A stretch of 64,000 nucleotides of DNA from contig JAKGHH010000001.1 in assembly GCA_022828595.1 (NCBI GenBank), positions 123,206,999-123,270,998 of the forward strand. Reading direction: 5' to 3'. The notes below the pieces were generated by a model, which saw only the letters and a list, made by a program, of their open reading frames with translations, was not told where the DNA came from and did no database searches. Positions 33,750 to 46,899 of the stretch are shown here, piece by piece (positions within the stretch are counted from its first letter, which is position 1; each line of letters starts with the position of its first letter). The translations under genes and the position numbers were made by a program. This stretch comes from Nelumbo lutea (Eukaryota > Streptophyta > Magnoliopsida > Proteales > Nelumbonaceae).

Positions 33750-35110
33750 TTAAATAATTGGAAAACCCATAAATGATGTTGGAAACTTAACATATTGCAC
33801 CAACGAGCATGTCGCCCCCCCCCCCCTTTTTTTTTCTTTTTCTTGACCCAACAATGACATGGTTGCTTGGGCACTTCATAAAATAGGACTTTGTAGAAAA
33901 AAACATTGGACTCAAACCTTGCACTTGCATGCATTGTTGCTACTTGATGGGCCCCACAATGCCTAGTCATGAAACACATCTTTTCTTGTCCAAAATGAAC
34001 GATATTCTTCCCTCTAATTTTATATCTCATCACTCAATGTATACATTTGGAGACCCAATGTGATTTTCTTCCCCTTTGTTATTCTTTCTATATTCAACAC
34101 CTTCCTAACCTCTCTTTTTATAGGTTAGGCTTAGTCCCTTGTTGTTTACTATAGTAGCAATTTTGAGACTTCCAAAAGGATTCATCTTGAAGCAGATGTG
34201 TTTTGGATTTTCACGACTAAGAACTTGTGGCATCGATTCTCATACAAAAGCAAATTGTTACACTTGAAATCTTTATCGTTCCATTAGTTGCCTCTAGAGC
34301 ATATTTTTCTTTTTGAACAAAGTGCAGAATCATGTGTATTGAATACATCCATAGCCGTTAGACAAGAGTCATGTGTCTCATGAACTTTGATGAGGATTTA
34401 AATATATAGCATCTTTTTTTCTCATTTCGTTTATTACCCAAGAGTGCTAAAGCCAAGTTCAATAGCTTTAGCCCCAATCATGACAAAAATCGAGAATGGC
34501 TAACCTATGTTCATCAAGGTCTTATACACCTATCTATGAACAATAATTATAACTTGGTTTATGACACCTTGAGTATCTTGGAGTGGTTCAGTTAAAAATT
34601 CTTACCCACCACCTTGGTATCTTGATATTCACCCTAGCTTTTATTTGAGATTTTTTTTTTTTTTTTTAATTTTCATCAGCATGTTGGAGCGCCCATGTAG
34701 TGGTAATTTTTCATTTTTCAACGATTCTTGCCTTAAATATGGAATCTTGGTTTTAACATCGTGTTGAATTTTTCCTGATAATTTTGTCTTGGTAAGAACA
34801 ACCTCGCATAATTTCTGCAGCAATGTTCCCCCTTCATATTTCCTTTTCTATCCACGAGTTACAAAGGGGCTTGCGGTGTAGGATTTAAGTGTACAATAAT
34901 CAACATGTGTTGTAAAAATGGCTAAATTGCTTTGTATCCTTGACATTGTACGCAACATAAGTTAGCGATTGCAGGTAGGTTGGGCAAAATTGCTTTGTCA
35001 CTGCAGGTAGGTTGGGCACTTGGGTTATTGTACATGCAGGTAGGAAAGATTTTTGAAATTTAAGCTTACTAGCTATCGTTACTTCTCCAACAAAATGGAG
35101 ATTCTTGAAC
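33750..35110. other. Non-coding
   Basis: Homopolymer C/T tract at 33815-33842 and short GCAGGTAGGTTGGGC repeats at 34970-35045. No gene recognised. Confidence 0.4.
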
Positions 35111-35475
35111 ATGTGTTATCTATCTTGGCACTTGGGTTGAAACAAGTGGCCTTTAAGGGGGAAAGATTTACCTTGCAAACATACCATCTCTCATTATTTA
35201 TTTAACAAGATGGCAATTCTGGAACCCATGTCACTTATCTTAGCACTTAGGCTGAAATAGGTGACCTTTAAGGGGGAAAGATTTGCTTTGTAGGCGTATT
35301 GGCTCTTATTAATTCTTCGACAAGATGGCGATTCTTGAACCCGTATAACCTATCTTGGCACTTAGGATGAAATAGGTGGTCTTTGAGGGGAAAGATTTGC
35401 CTTATATTCATACCAACTCTTACTATTTATTTAACATAATGGCAATTCTTGAACCCTTGGCACCTGGGCAAAAAC

Positions 35476-37359
35476 TAAAGGGATGAGAGATCCATCATAT
35501 GGATGGCCGAACCCTGCAGGTTGGTTGGGAAAATTTTCAAAAATTTTTCTCTCTCCCATGTGGGAATCATATTCCCTGTTTTAGAAAATCTGCATTTTCA
35601 AAGATCAATCTTGAACCTAAACCGAACCAGAACTGAAACCAAAAGGTAGGAGAGGGATATACCTGATATAGATTAGCAGTAACTCCCAACGAAGGTGTTC
35701 ACACCCAAGGAAAGCTCCAAAGATTGCTCCCACTGAATATGACACAGCATAGGGTGGAGCAAAATCAGCAGGTGGTTCTTCAAAAGAACTGAACCCTTCA
35801 GCAAGAATTCGATGGAGGGTATGTGAGCACGACTTCATATAAGTTTTTCTCCAAAAACTGATATCAAGAATCCTTCTTGATTGCTCCTACAATGGAGAAC
35901 GAACTGTCAATGGCGGCAACAAGAGGAGGGCACAAGAGTAGATGATGGCACAGTCTTACTGTTGCTGTCTTCTCTCTTTCTGTGATCTGAGATCTAATTG
36001 AGTTGTTGTGTTTGGAGGTTCGCCGTCCTCCTCCTTTTATAGCCTCAAAGAGATCAGCTCCTAATCCCATTAGAAGTTTCCTAATTCAAATCCTTATTTG
36101 AATGTGGACTCTCTTTAAGAGATAAGGATAAGCCCTTATCTTATCTGCAGATTAAATCAGCCTTCCTAATTTCATTAGGAACTTCCTGATCCAAATCTCT
36201 GTTTGGATCTGTACTCTCTGAGTGGATAGGGATAATCCCTTATCCTATTTGCTGATCCAAATCCCAGATCTGCACCTCTTTAATTAATCTAAATAAATCA
36301 GATCGAATTGGGCTTTAGGCCCATTAAGTCCATGTGCTCACTGACCTTCCAAACTACTGCCCAATTGGGCTTCCTTGTATAGTGTGGGACCCAAACATTG
36401 ATCTACACATTAACCACATGGGTTCAGCCCAGCCTCTATTACAAGGCCTGGCCAAATTCACTGTAATGGACCACTAAGTGGTCACTGGACCAAGCCACCT
36501 TATAAAAACCCAGGGACTATGGGCAGATGCAAGATTAGCCCATCAGGTATTACCCTCAACGGTCTTACACTTAACCTCTCAACCCATATTGATCAAACAC
36601 CGCCCGACAAGAGAGATCCTCTCCCTCGGCTACAAGGAACAGTGTTGCACTCTCTACTCACATGGATCCCGGGAATTAAAACCTTTTGCAAATATTTTGA
36701 AACCATAATATATATGTATATCCTTATATAAATATATTTTACAAAAACAAAATTCAATGATTGAAATCGGCTGCCGACAACTTTGGTTTTCATCAGAGAG
36801 AGTGCATCCCCGATCATTACCTTTGTCCGACAAAGGGGCTGAACCTGTCATTATAGTCACCCACTCAAATGAATTCTCAAACTGTCCCAACATACCTAGG
36901 TTTTGACCCCCTCTAAGGATCTCATTGATTGGCATATCAAAGATAGCTCAATCCGACACCTAGTGTAGTACCATAATCGAGTCTAGGGGTCAGGTGTAAC
37001 ATTCCAGTTTTGCTCGTCAATCTCCAATGTTTAGGGCAATACTGGAATTCTGGTCCGGTTCAGGGTTTCAAGTAAACCTACACTGCATGTACCTCGAGTC
37101 TCACCTTAGCAGTTGATACAAGCCACCCCAACCAACTTGGTGGCACATCAATGTCAGCCTTGGCAGGATAAATCTCCCCAGACTTACCCAATGGCTGTGA
37201 ACATTCTAAATTAACACGAGTCTCATATGTGTCTAGTTTAAGGGTATTATACAGAAACACACCACAATAACATGAATCAAATATGTACTTTATTCATTTA
37301 CAATAAATGTCATAATGTACATCATTCTGATTGGAGCTAAGGGCATACACTGTCTAACA
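35476..37359 (-). mobile_element. Solo LTR, 1884 bp
   Basis: Minus strand begins TGTTAGACAGTGTATG (37359) and ends CATCCCTTTA (35476, a damaged CA). Flanks AAAAC and AAAAT fit a 5-bp duplication. TATA box GGCTATAAAAGGAGG is at 36033-36043 (minus). Only one LTR and no internal sequence, so it is a solo LTR. Diverged relative in opposite orientation at 44080-45111. Confidence 0.75.
36033..36043 (-). promoter_or_regulatory. TATA box of solo LTR
   Basis: CTATAAAAGGAGG on the minus strand. The relative at 44818-44828 (plus) has GGCTATAAGTAGGAG in the same context. Confidence 0.6.
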
Positions 37360-37640
37360 AAAATAGGTGGCCTTTGAGGGGGAAAGATTTGCTTTACAAG
37401 TGTACCAATTCTTATTATTTATTTGACAAGATGGCAAATCTTGAACCCATGTCACCTATCTTGACACTTGGGCTGAAACATGTGGCCTTTGAGAGGAGGG
37501 GGGGGGGGGGAGAAGATTCTTCCATAAACTTCTAGCATTTATGCATTTAGTAGAGAGGCCATTCTCAAACCCGTTCCACTTATCTTGACTTCATGTTGGC
37601 ATAAGTGACCTTTAGGGGAAGAGACTTGCCCTTAGCTCCA

Positions 37641-38159
37641 TTGTTGGTAAGGTTATGCCCTTTTCACTCTCTTTCTTTTATTTTATTTTTTTTAAAGAGA
37701 TGAAGAAATGCCCCTATTTATGTTGTAGATAATTTGCTTTCCTTAGACCCATCTCACTTAAACACTTATTCACCAATAATATGTTATTTTGATGACTTTA
37801 ATGTTATATGCACTATAGGTCTTTCTCTTTGACAACCTCATTACATTTTTTGTTTGTTATCAAGCTTCTGTTTTTCAATTTAATAATTCATAGTTTATAC
37901 TCTTGCGAGCTAGGAGTACATTGATATTTTTCTTTTGTCGTTTACAAGTTTACACTCATACAGTCTAGGAGTTTATTGATAATTTTTTCAAACAATTCAC
38001 AGTTTATACTCATTCGGGCCAAGAGTAATTCATTGATATTTTTTCAAATAAATTGATTTTTTATGACTATGGCCTTCAAGGCTGCCTATTTACCGAAATG
38101 GGATCAAGTCTTAACATAGTTCAGAGCAAATAATGCTCCAAAAAGTGTTGAGAAACTTA
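37641..38159. other. Non-coding with degenerate ~65-bp repeats
   Basis: Repeats containing AGTTTATACTCATTCGGGCC and TTGATATTTTTTCAAA, continuing to the right of the MITE at 39010-39150. No gene seen. Confidence 0.45.
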
Positions 38160-38984
38160 GGGCCTGTTTGGTAATGTTCTCATATATTCCTGTTCTTTTA
38201 GAAATTCTTGTGCTATAACAAGAATTTTATTTCTTGTTCCTCGGGAGCAATAGAGGCATTTGGCAAACTATTTTTTGAGAATGGATTTTTGTTCTACAAA
38301 AACAAAAATAGCATTTGGATAATGAAACTATTCCTTAACACCGGTTTTGCAAATCCATCCACATTAAGCATAAAATTAACCATATAAAACATGTGTCATG
38401 TCATATCCTATGAATCAACACTCCAGTCACTTCCTAAGACAAGATTTGTGCAATAGTAGGAGATGTTTCACCAAATCAGCATATAGTAACTTAAGTTTGT
38501 GAAGATAAAAACAAAGAGGATATGCATTTAAGAAGAAAAAACAGAGTATGGAAAAAGTTTTATGACAAAAAAATAGAGCATACAAAGTTAAAAATGCCAA
38601 TAGCGAAGAAAACCTTACCTGTGTATGAGATTCTAATTGGAAAATGGTCATTAGAGATGATAAATTAATTGTTCGCCATTGGTCCTTGATGCACAGTGGG
38701 TTTGCAGTGGGAGCAATGGAAACAAATGACGATGTTGCCCCTTCTCTCATGTGGGAAGGGTGAATACATGTTCATAAATAGACTAGGACGGTGTGAGAAC
38801 TGTGCATTCCTTGAGAATGTGTTCTCTGGGAGTGTTGATTTGTCACTCCCAAAGAACACATTTTTATGTGTTGTTCTCACTCAAGAATGACTTGTCTCTC
38901 ACATTTTTTCCCAAACATGTTTCTGCTCTGTGGGATCACCGAAAACGAGAGAAACACTCCCGTGGAATGTTACCAAATAGGCCC
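38160..38984. mobile_element. PIF/Harbinger-type MITE, 825 bp
   Basis: Ends GGGCCTGTTTGGTAATGTTC and inverse GGGCCTATTTGGTAACATTC, flanked by TTA at 38157-38159 and 38985-38987. TTA duplications are typical of PIF/Harbinger. Interior without transposase. Confidence 0.85.
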
Positions 38985-39169
38985 TTATGCTTTTATCAAG
39001 GAGTATGGTAGACAGTTTAGGATCATATTTAGGAACACTAGTAATAGTTTATGCTCGTCTCTAGGAGCAAACCTTGAATAATTTACGATGTATCCGAACA
39101 TATCAGTAAATAGTTTAGAATCATATCTAGGAGTAGTTTGTAAGAATTTTTATGGGTAATATGTTTTTA

Positions 39170-41838
39170 AATACTTCTCATCAATAAGTTCATCATGTAA
39201 TTTCCATTTTACAACATCAAGGGATGTTTCCTTGAGCTCATCTTCTTGAATACTTGGCCTTGATTTGAAAGTTCTCATGCTATTACATGATTTACAAAAA
39301 CAATATTCTCATCATTTTTAACTTGTCCTTTTTCAACTTTAGATTGAGGAACTTGGTTGATGAACACCAATGTTTGTCGCTTGACTATTAAAGCATTGCC
39401 CAAATTTATTTCAAGAGTCTCTTAGCATTTCATATGCGAAGGGATAGAATTGCGGGGGTCATCACTCCCTTTTCCCACTTCCTAGTAATCGTCCACTTTT
39501 GTGTTTTTTATTTGTTTTCTCTTCATGTCCAATTGTCCTTTCTTCTACATAATAGTTGGGGTCAATGTCGATTGCCCTAATCTATCAAACACTAAGGTGT
39601 GAGATGTTGGCATTCCCAACCTATCAAATGCTAATACACATTGCTTAATTAGCTTTTCGGGCTCATCTTCAAGAACTTCAATTATAATACGATCCACACT
39701 TTCATTTCTACTTGAAACATGCATGAATTTCCTTGGTCAATGAGATTGTATCAAAATCTCCTAATGGATGACCTGTGTAGAAGATGTAGCTTGGTTGTCT
39801 ATTTTAAACTTTTCTCTTTTAAGGGGTTTCCTTGGTTTCACTTGTTGGTTCATTTGTCTTGATCTTAAATATGAGGTCATGAGTAAATGCTTAACATGAT
39901 CTTTACGTTGAGTAACCATAGTCCACCCCACATCTTTTGACAATATCATCTCTGGTTCAAACAAAACAACTTCTTTAGGATGAAAGACTTGCTCTTGTAC
40001 TTCATTTAATGATATTTCAAACTTGAAATCATAAACAATAGGATCAAAATACCCAAAAAGAAATTTCATTTGCCAAATGCATTGCCCCCATAGCTTTCTT
40101 ATGTGGGGGTAGAGTTTTACAAAGGCTAGAAAGAGGCATCAAACCGAAGGGTCTAAATGAAACAGTAGTGATATTTGTAGTAGCAATGTTATTACGTAAG
40201 TCTAACTCAATCAGCCCCTTTTTTCCAATTGCATGATTTTATTTTGAGAATGAAACATTTCTCAACCGAATGATTGATTATTTGATGGCATTGGCAATAT
40301 TTTGGATGATCTGTTTAAACCTCCTCTTTAGGGTGATTGCAATCAAGGAGCTCTATGAGCTTTTGAGTTAAGAAAGCATCTAACATCCCTGGAACATTAG
40401 AATCTGGGAATGGATATTCTTCTATTTCTTTCAAAGTGAATTTGTGTTTCCCTTTATCTTGAGGGACATTTTTTCTTGTTCCTTCCTTACTTTTCTTATT
40501 TCTTGGGGTCTTGACGAGTGCAATAATAGTAGTCATGACTTCCATTGACTTAGAGAAATTTTCCTCTTTGTTCATGTCCTTTTCTTTTCAAAAGGCATGA
40601 GTCTGTTGCTCTCCGAAGGCATTTAGACTTAACTCCATGTCATGGGCATGAGTTGCCAACTCTATAAAACTTCAAGGCTTTATTCCCTTGAGGGTATAGT
40701 GCAACCCCCAATGCATTCCTTGAATACAAGTATCGATCATTGAAGTTTCACTAAGCTTATCCTGACAATTTAGATAGAGGCTTCTTTATCTATCAATGTA
40801 TTCAATAATAGGCTCATCTTTTTTCTGCTTTGTCATAGTTAGCTCATACAAGCTAACTATACAACGAGTGTTGTAAAATTGGTCCAAAAATTCTCTTTCC
40901 AATTGATCCCAACTACCAATGAAATTTGGTTCGAGGACAGCATATTAGTCAAAGGCATTTCCCCTTAATGAACGTACAAATTTCTTTACCACCAAGTCAC
41001 TGTAAGTTCCTATATTATTGTATGTTTCTACAAAATATGCAATGTGTTGTGGAGGGTTACCTTTCCCATCAAATTGTTGGAACTTTGGTGGTTGGTATCC
41101 TAGAGGCATGGGCATGTTGTCAATACGCTCAATATAGGGCTTGGTGTAGACTACAGATGATTGTGGAATCCCTCCTTGTTCAACTGAAACATGTTGAACA
41201 TCATGTGGAAGAACATTTTCTCGTGAGTCTTGCACATGATTTGTTTGTAGAGTGACTCTAGGTGCATGGGAAGGTGCTTGGATGGATGTTACACCCTGGG
41301 CTTGTTCCAACTTATTCATAAGAGAAGTGATTTGGAAATCCTTCTCTTCCACCGTCTTGGTCAATTTTTCAATAATCGTAAACATTTCATAAATTTGTAC
41401 TTCAATTGTAGTAGCCCCTGCCATCATGACAGGCATAATAGTAGAATATCCCAAAGATTCAAAAATAGCTTGATTTTGAAACCCTTCCTATGATGGTGAT
41501 GTCATTGATGGTAATCCTGGTCTTGATCCAGGTCTAGAGTGTTAATCAGAAGACACACACGTCTTCTTTTATGGTGGAGAACCTATGGAAGCAATATGTC
41601 TTGGGGATGCACTTTTCTCCCACATGTTGGCCTTGAGTGTAGCCAATTAAATGAATGGTTTTCATTGGGGATATTTTCCTTGATTTGCAAGAGTACTCTC
41701 AAATGGTTAAGCAACTCCAACCTTAACCTTGCCTAGAGTTGTTGGGCTTGAATAGCTAGTGCTAATAGAAGTGGAGTTAAAGCCATTCATAACAATTTTC
41801 TTGCCACTAGTAATTGTAGAAGACCTTTTCGAAGCCAT
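39170..41838 (-). pseudogene. gag: Gypsy gag and following region, decayed
   Basis: Start ATG 41838 (MASKRSS), about 60 bases after the PBS. The longest intact piece (41454-40945) has a coiled-coil-like KLTKTVEEKDFQITSL, then PMPLGYQPPKFQQFDGKGNP and VVKKFVRSLRGNAFD, the conserved capsid start of this gypsy gag type. It continues to about 40200 through several stops (40575-40315 holds LKEIEEYPFPDSNVPGML and LLDCNHP; then HPKYCQCHQIINHSVEKC). The 40069-39761 frame and sequence to about 39170 resemble the spacer before protease. No protease active site, RT or integrase is seen, so the element is truncated. Confidence 0.75.
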
Positions 41839-41895
41839 TAATCAATTTATAGTTTCAAAATAAATGTTAACTTGAAAGAGATGAGAGGAAAGAGT

Positions 41896-41919
41896 ATCCC
41901 ATCGAGCGTGTCAAAAATT
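41896..41919 (-). other. PBS of gypsy element
   Basis: Minus strand AATTTTTGACACGCTCGATG directly after the LTR end GCCAACA (41920), the usual position. Confidence 0.55.
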
Positions 41920-42900
41920 TGTTGGCACAAATTTCGTATATAAATCCAAATACAAGAAAAATGAAAACAAATTCAAATAAATTGATTTTTTATATACTTG
42001 AAATAAATGGGATATAAATTCTTTGGATTTGAATTCTCTTACAAAAGAGATAGAGCGTCTAATTCTCTCTTGATGATGTACTTCTTGTAACTTGAAGATT
42101 TGGATTTGATTTGAAGCCAAGGGTCCGATGGTGTGCTCTTGTACTTCAGACAGTGATGGAGATTGTTTCCTTTGATTGGGCTTTGAAAGTTTGATCAAGA
42201 AAATGATTCTGCAAGACTTCAAGAGTATTATTGCTTTTCTCTCAAGAAGATGGTGTATGTGCTTCTTTCTTCTCAAGAGCCTTCTTACTTCACTTGGCTT
42301 TTCTCCTCGACCAAAAGTCCCCTCCCTCTTGATAGAAACCCCTATTTATAGATGTCTTGGTCTAATCTCTTAATCCCCTTAATTAAAGATCTGGTTAGCT
42401 CTCCCTACTCTTTTTTACATAGTGAAAGGTTGTAATTATTACCATGATTGGAGAGAATAATTTATCATCCATTATTCACTCTTTAATTTAATCATTGACT
42501 AATTTCTATCTATGGGAAGATATACCTTGATTGACTAAAGATTTGATTGGCTCTAGTTACCTTCTATAAAGAAGAGAGTTGGCAATTTTCCATCTATAGA
42601 GAGAATGATTTTTAATTATTTATTTTCTTTAGTTATTGATAGATTTCCATCTTTAGGACTTGAGATGGGTTCTAATTGGATTATTTCAATAAAACAATCA
42701 GATTTGTAATTCGCATTTGAATTTGAACTTGACTTCATAGTGGGTTCCACATGGACCATCCCTTATATTAATGGATTTACAACAACAAAACCTAATTGTT
42801 AAGGCCCATGCCCATATTTGAGAGTATGGGCCAAGGTCCAAATAGAAGGGCACATACTAAGGCCCATAAGCAAATTTGAGTTTTTAGGGGTAGGGCCCAT
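41920..42900 (-). repeat. 5' LTR of gypsy element (right boundary approximate)
   Basis: Terminus GCCAACA at 41920 (minus), TATA box CTATAAATAGGGG at 42341-42353. Partial copy at 27944-28262. The outer end could not be fixed from sequence alone. Confidence 0.65.
42341..42353 (-). promoter_or_regulatory. TATA box of gypsy LTR
   Basis: Minus strand CATCTATAAATAGGGG, about 420 bases before the LTR end. Confidence 0.6.
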
Positions 42901-44079
42901 TTGGGAGCCGTTGAAAATTTTAATGTTTAAAGTCACAAATGAAAGTTCAAGTGGTTAATTATCACTACCCCCTTGTACATCAATAACATCATTTCATGTA
43001 TCCCAACTTTTCTTATGCAAGTTTCCCTTTCTAAAAAAAAGTGTCACTACTCCAATGGTAGCAGCTTGTAATTTGTCCTAAAAAGAAATTACAGAAAATT
43101 ATAAAAGTGGTGTTTGGTTTGAAATAAAATGTAGGGAAAGGTAAGGAAGCCTTAACAAACCTTGTATAGGATTAGCCTAAGGTAATCGGTAAAGCAAGCC
43201 CCTTAATTAATCAAGAAAATGGACAGAAAATGTCCTTGTGGGTTGTGGTTATCTATTGAACTTTCCTAAATATTCAAATTACCCTTTTGGACAAATTTGC
43301 CCTTGTCTTCTTCATTTGACCTTTCTATAAAAGAAAATGGTTTTTTTTCTTGAATAGAGAAGATAGTTCGATAGACTGGTATCAGCAACCAAGTTGAAGT
43401 TGGAGCACCAAGTCCTGTTCAAAGGCAATAGAAAGGGGTATCCCTACAAAGCCTGGTGATCCAAGTGCTACAATTTTGCCTTGCCTTTTACTTTTTCATT
43501 TCTACTTATAAGATGAGAATTGAATATGCAATGCGTCAAAAGAACAACCATTCTACTAATTCATCTCTTATTACTAGTGCAATATAAGATACCACATTTG
43601 GCTTAAAGTCTTCTAAAGCTTGCATCTCTGAGCATATACCCTGCAATAATTGGATTCCATGTCATTTGGTCAGGCTCTACCCCTACAAGCTTTTATGCCT
43701 AGCAAAACCAAACTCTCCACATTTTATAAACAAATCAAGAACAAAAGGATTCCCTTCAAACCCAAAGCATATAATCACGAACATGCTTCCCCACCTCATA
43801 ATTCTTCAACTCAGAGTCAAGGAGTGCTTTAAAAACCTTGGGAAAGATGTAGTGATCCGACTGAACCATAGTCTCTTTGTAATCACCTAATCTACAATAC
43901 AAGTATACAACTGTCACGTCCTAAGTTAATGGCATGTCCCCGTCCCCTTCCTCGCCCCCTACCTCGTCCTCAAGCTATGTTGCTAAGACAAAATAAGAGC
44001 AGAATTGAAAGAATTTGGAAAGCAGAAAACAAAGACAAGTTTTTTGAAGTTTTTCATCTGATGATTCTATTGCTCTAGA
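42901..44079. other. Non-coding
   Basis: No gene or clear element recognised; short open frames lack context. Confidence 0.4.
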
Positions 44080-45111
44080 ATAAGAAAATTTATATATATT
44101 ATGGTTTCAAAATAAGTGCAAAAGGTTTTAATTCCCGAGATACATGTGAGTAGAGAGTGCAACACTATTCCTTACAGCCAAGGGAGAGGTCATCTCTTGT
44201 CGTGTAGTGTTTGATCATCATGGGCTAGGAGGTTAAGTGTAAGACCATTGAGGGTAATACCTGATTGGCTAATCTTGCATCTGCCCACAGTCCTTGGATT
44301 TTCATAAGGCGGTTGGACCCAATGACCATTTAGTGTAAATGCTAGGCTCATTAAGAGCCCATGGTGATGAAGTCAGGGGTTCACTGTCTCCTATAGTGAA
44401 TTCGGCCAGGCCTTGTAACAAAGGCTGGACTGAACCCATGTGGCTGATGTGTAGATCAATGTTTGGGTCCCACACCATACAAGGATAGCCAACTCTTGAT
44501 AGTAGGTTTAGAGGTTAAGTGAACACATAGACTTGATGGGCCTAAAGCCCAATTCGAACTGCCTTAATAAGATTAATTAAATAGGGGCAGTTTTTGGATT
44601 TGGATCAGCTGATAGGATAAGGGATTATCCCTTTCCAATTAAAAAGTCCATATCCAAATAAAGATCTGGATCAAGAAACTCCTAATTTAATTAGAAATGC
44701 TGATATTTATTTGTAAATAAGATAAGGAATTATCCTTATCTCTTACAGAGAGTCCAGATCCAAATAAAAGATTTGGATTAGGAAGCTCATAATGGGATTA
44801 GGAGATCCTCTCTTTAAGGCTATAAGTAGGAGAGCAGGGCGGACCTCCAAACACACTCACAGTCTGCTGAATTAAGAGAGAAGACAACTCATAGTTTGAC
44901 TGCTCCTGTCTTCTACTCTTTTCTTCCTATTCTTGCCACCCCTACCCAGTTCGATCTCCACCTGTGAGAGTAATCAAGAATCATTTTTGATATTGCTTCT
45001 TGTAGAAGAGGCAATTTGAAGTCGTGCTCACCAGCCCTCTACTACATTCTTGCTGAAGAATTCAGTTCTTGTTGAAGATCCATCCATATGATGGATCTCT
45101 CATCCCTTTCA
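44080..45111 (+). repeat. Truncated LTR related to the solo LTR at 35476
   Basis: Runs parallel to 36735-35476 in inverted orientation (ATGGTTTCAAAATA, GGTATTACCCTCAA/GGGTAATACCTGAT, TTGGGCTTTAGGCCCA). TATA-like box at 44818-44828. Ends CATCCCTTTCA at 45111. The first ~600 bp of the LTR are missing. It abuts the Tat antisense ORF at 45112, indicating insertion into it followed by loss of the left part. Confidence 0.75.
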
Positions 45112-45784
45112 GAATGATGGGTTGTCCGACCACCCTTCCATGTTGGCCCTGGAAATAGTACAAACCTTCCCCAGAAGGGTGTCTCCTCAAAACGAACATG
45201 CACCGAAAAATCTTCTCGATCACGTAAGACACCTCAATCGAGTCATCACCAGTACAACAATGATCATCCTCACGGCATTGGGGCAAGCTGGCTGAGAGAG
45301 ATGTTTGTAGCACCTCAACAGGTCGGGGATGAAGGGATGCAAGGGGAACCTAAGGCCGAAGTGGAGGTAGTGCTCGTGTACACACACCTCCCCCACCTCC
45401 AGCCGCCAAGCCTTCACTTGCTTTATGCTAAGTTCGCTATCTAGGTCAAAGCACAGGTAACACATTATTTCTACACCTCGGGCTGCGGCCTCGGCTATGA
45501 ACTCAAGATTTAGCTCTTTGCCTTCACCGCCCTCCACCACCTCGGGCGAAGCCAGGGCATCAACAGCGATGCCACCCCTTGGCCTCGTAGACCGGCACTT
45601 TCACTGGGAGACTCATTGCCTTGCCAACTGCACTCGGTGCCTCCAGGAGCAATCCCTAAGGTGAGCCCTTGGACTCATGGTCGTAGCTCTCGCTACTACT
45701 AATGCAAGTAGTAGGACAAGGCAAGCTTGCACCCGACAAGTCAGGGAGGTCATAGCATTCAGGCCCAGAATTGGAGTAAGACAT
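45112..45784 (-). pseudogene. Second Tat-type antisense ORF (putative gypsy-type transposase domain), broken
   Basis: Start ATG 45784 (MSYSNSGPECYD). Recognisable pieces: LRFPLHPFIPDLLRC and the following PACPNAVRMI around 45370-45260, then, after a frameshift, KIFRCMFVLRRHPSGEGLYYF near 45215-45150. This is the same domain order as in 5490-4910. The C-terminal half is cut off by the LTR at 45111. Role unknown. Confidence 0.65.
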
Positions 45785-46578
45785 GGCCAAGGATGCAATT
45801 TTTTACCTAATAGACAAGGTCTCTGAAAGTTAAGGGATTGGCTAAGATGGTGGTCTCTGAAGAAGGCAAATGGTGACAACCACCTCAATCAGCACCCTAT
45901 TTAAAGAAGAATGAATGGTTCAAATTGTCTTTGATCTAACGGGTGTGGAGCAGCCAACCTGACAACCTAATCGGACGCGTGACACGTGTCATTGACCTCG
46001 AGGATATGAAACGACACCGAATGTGTTGGCCAGTTCAACCACCGACCCTGGGCCAAAAGCGATTCAACCCAGGTGACCCCAATGACCGTCTCACACATAG
46101 TCACAACCAACTAACACCGAGACCCATCCCACGTACGACCATTACTAATCGACGTCAACACCCTTCTCGCACACAAGCTACAGCAAATCGATCGATCACC
46201 CATCCCATGCATAGCAACAATCAACCAACACTGATGCCTATCATGTGCATGGGTCCACTGCGACGTACATGAAGCACGTAGCTGAGGGGCACTATCCCTC
46301 ATACTTATACAAGGCACGGTACCAAGCCCTCGGCCCTCCATGACACTCGTAAGAGGTGGAGTCAACTGCAAAGCAATTGCCACCAAGACAACTAAGGGAT
46401 GCCCTCAGCAGCCTAGGTCAATGCCTCTGCGATTATGAGGTAACTCTCTCTCCTACAAAGCCGAGGTCCTCGTGTGACAAGTCATCTAGCACCTCCTAGT
46501 GATGATGTTGCACACTCTTTGGCCAAAGCCGATGTCTCTACTCAGTCCTCCTCCACGGCTTCGAGAGTGAGGGACAAA
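45785..46578 (-). other. Promoter side of the antisense ORF and sequence up to the 3' LTR of the second Tat element
   Basis: GC-richer than the flanks. Ends with the purine-rich tract GAGAGTGAGGGACAAA (46563-46578), read on the plus strand. No coding sequence recognised. Confidence 0.5.
45896..45907 (-). promoter_or_regulatory. TATA-like box of second antisense ORF
   Basis: Minus strand CTTTAAATAGGGTGC, about 115 bases before ATG 45784, mirroring the spacing at 5806-5818. Confidence 0.4.
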
Positions 46579-46899
46579 TGATGTAAACACATATGGCAAG
46601 ACCAGGATAGCGCCATGTGGCATCGACCGGATGAAATACTGATCGTCCGCTGCTAACAACCTCTAACCAACTCCCAAGCAAGCTCAAGTATAAATAGGAT
46701 TGTCACTCCCTATTTAAACTATCTTGGCTCTTTCTACTCTCAAGCTCTCTACCACTCGAGTGACCTCATCTAAGCTCTTCCTCTCAGGCCTCGTCCGACC
46801 CATTTAAGCACTTGACTAACTTGACCGTCAGAATCTCTGCCCCTGGGATAACACTCGAGGCCTCTGACGTGTACTCTGATCCTTAGGTCGAACACATCA
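46579..46899 (+). repeat. 3' LTR of second Tat-like element (321 bp)
   Basis: Begins TGATGTAAAC after the purine tract and ends AACACATCA. TATA box TATAAATAGG is at about 46689-46698. Much shorter than the 943-bp LTR at 6139, so a different subfamily. Confidence 0.7.

Larger units (their letters stand above)
35111..37640. repeat. ~115-bp tandem array split by a solo LTR
   Basis: Units with CTATCTTGGCACTTGGG, GGTGACCTTTAAGGGGGAAA and ACAAGATGGCAATTCTTGAA occur at about 35111, 35230, 35345 and, after the LTR, at 37360, 37450 and 37570. The left part stops in mid-unit at about 35475 and resumes in the same phase at 37360. Confidence 0.75.
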
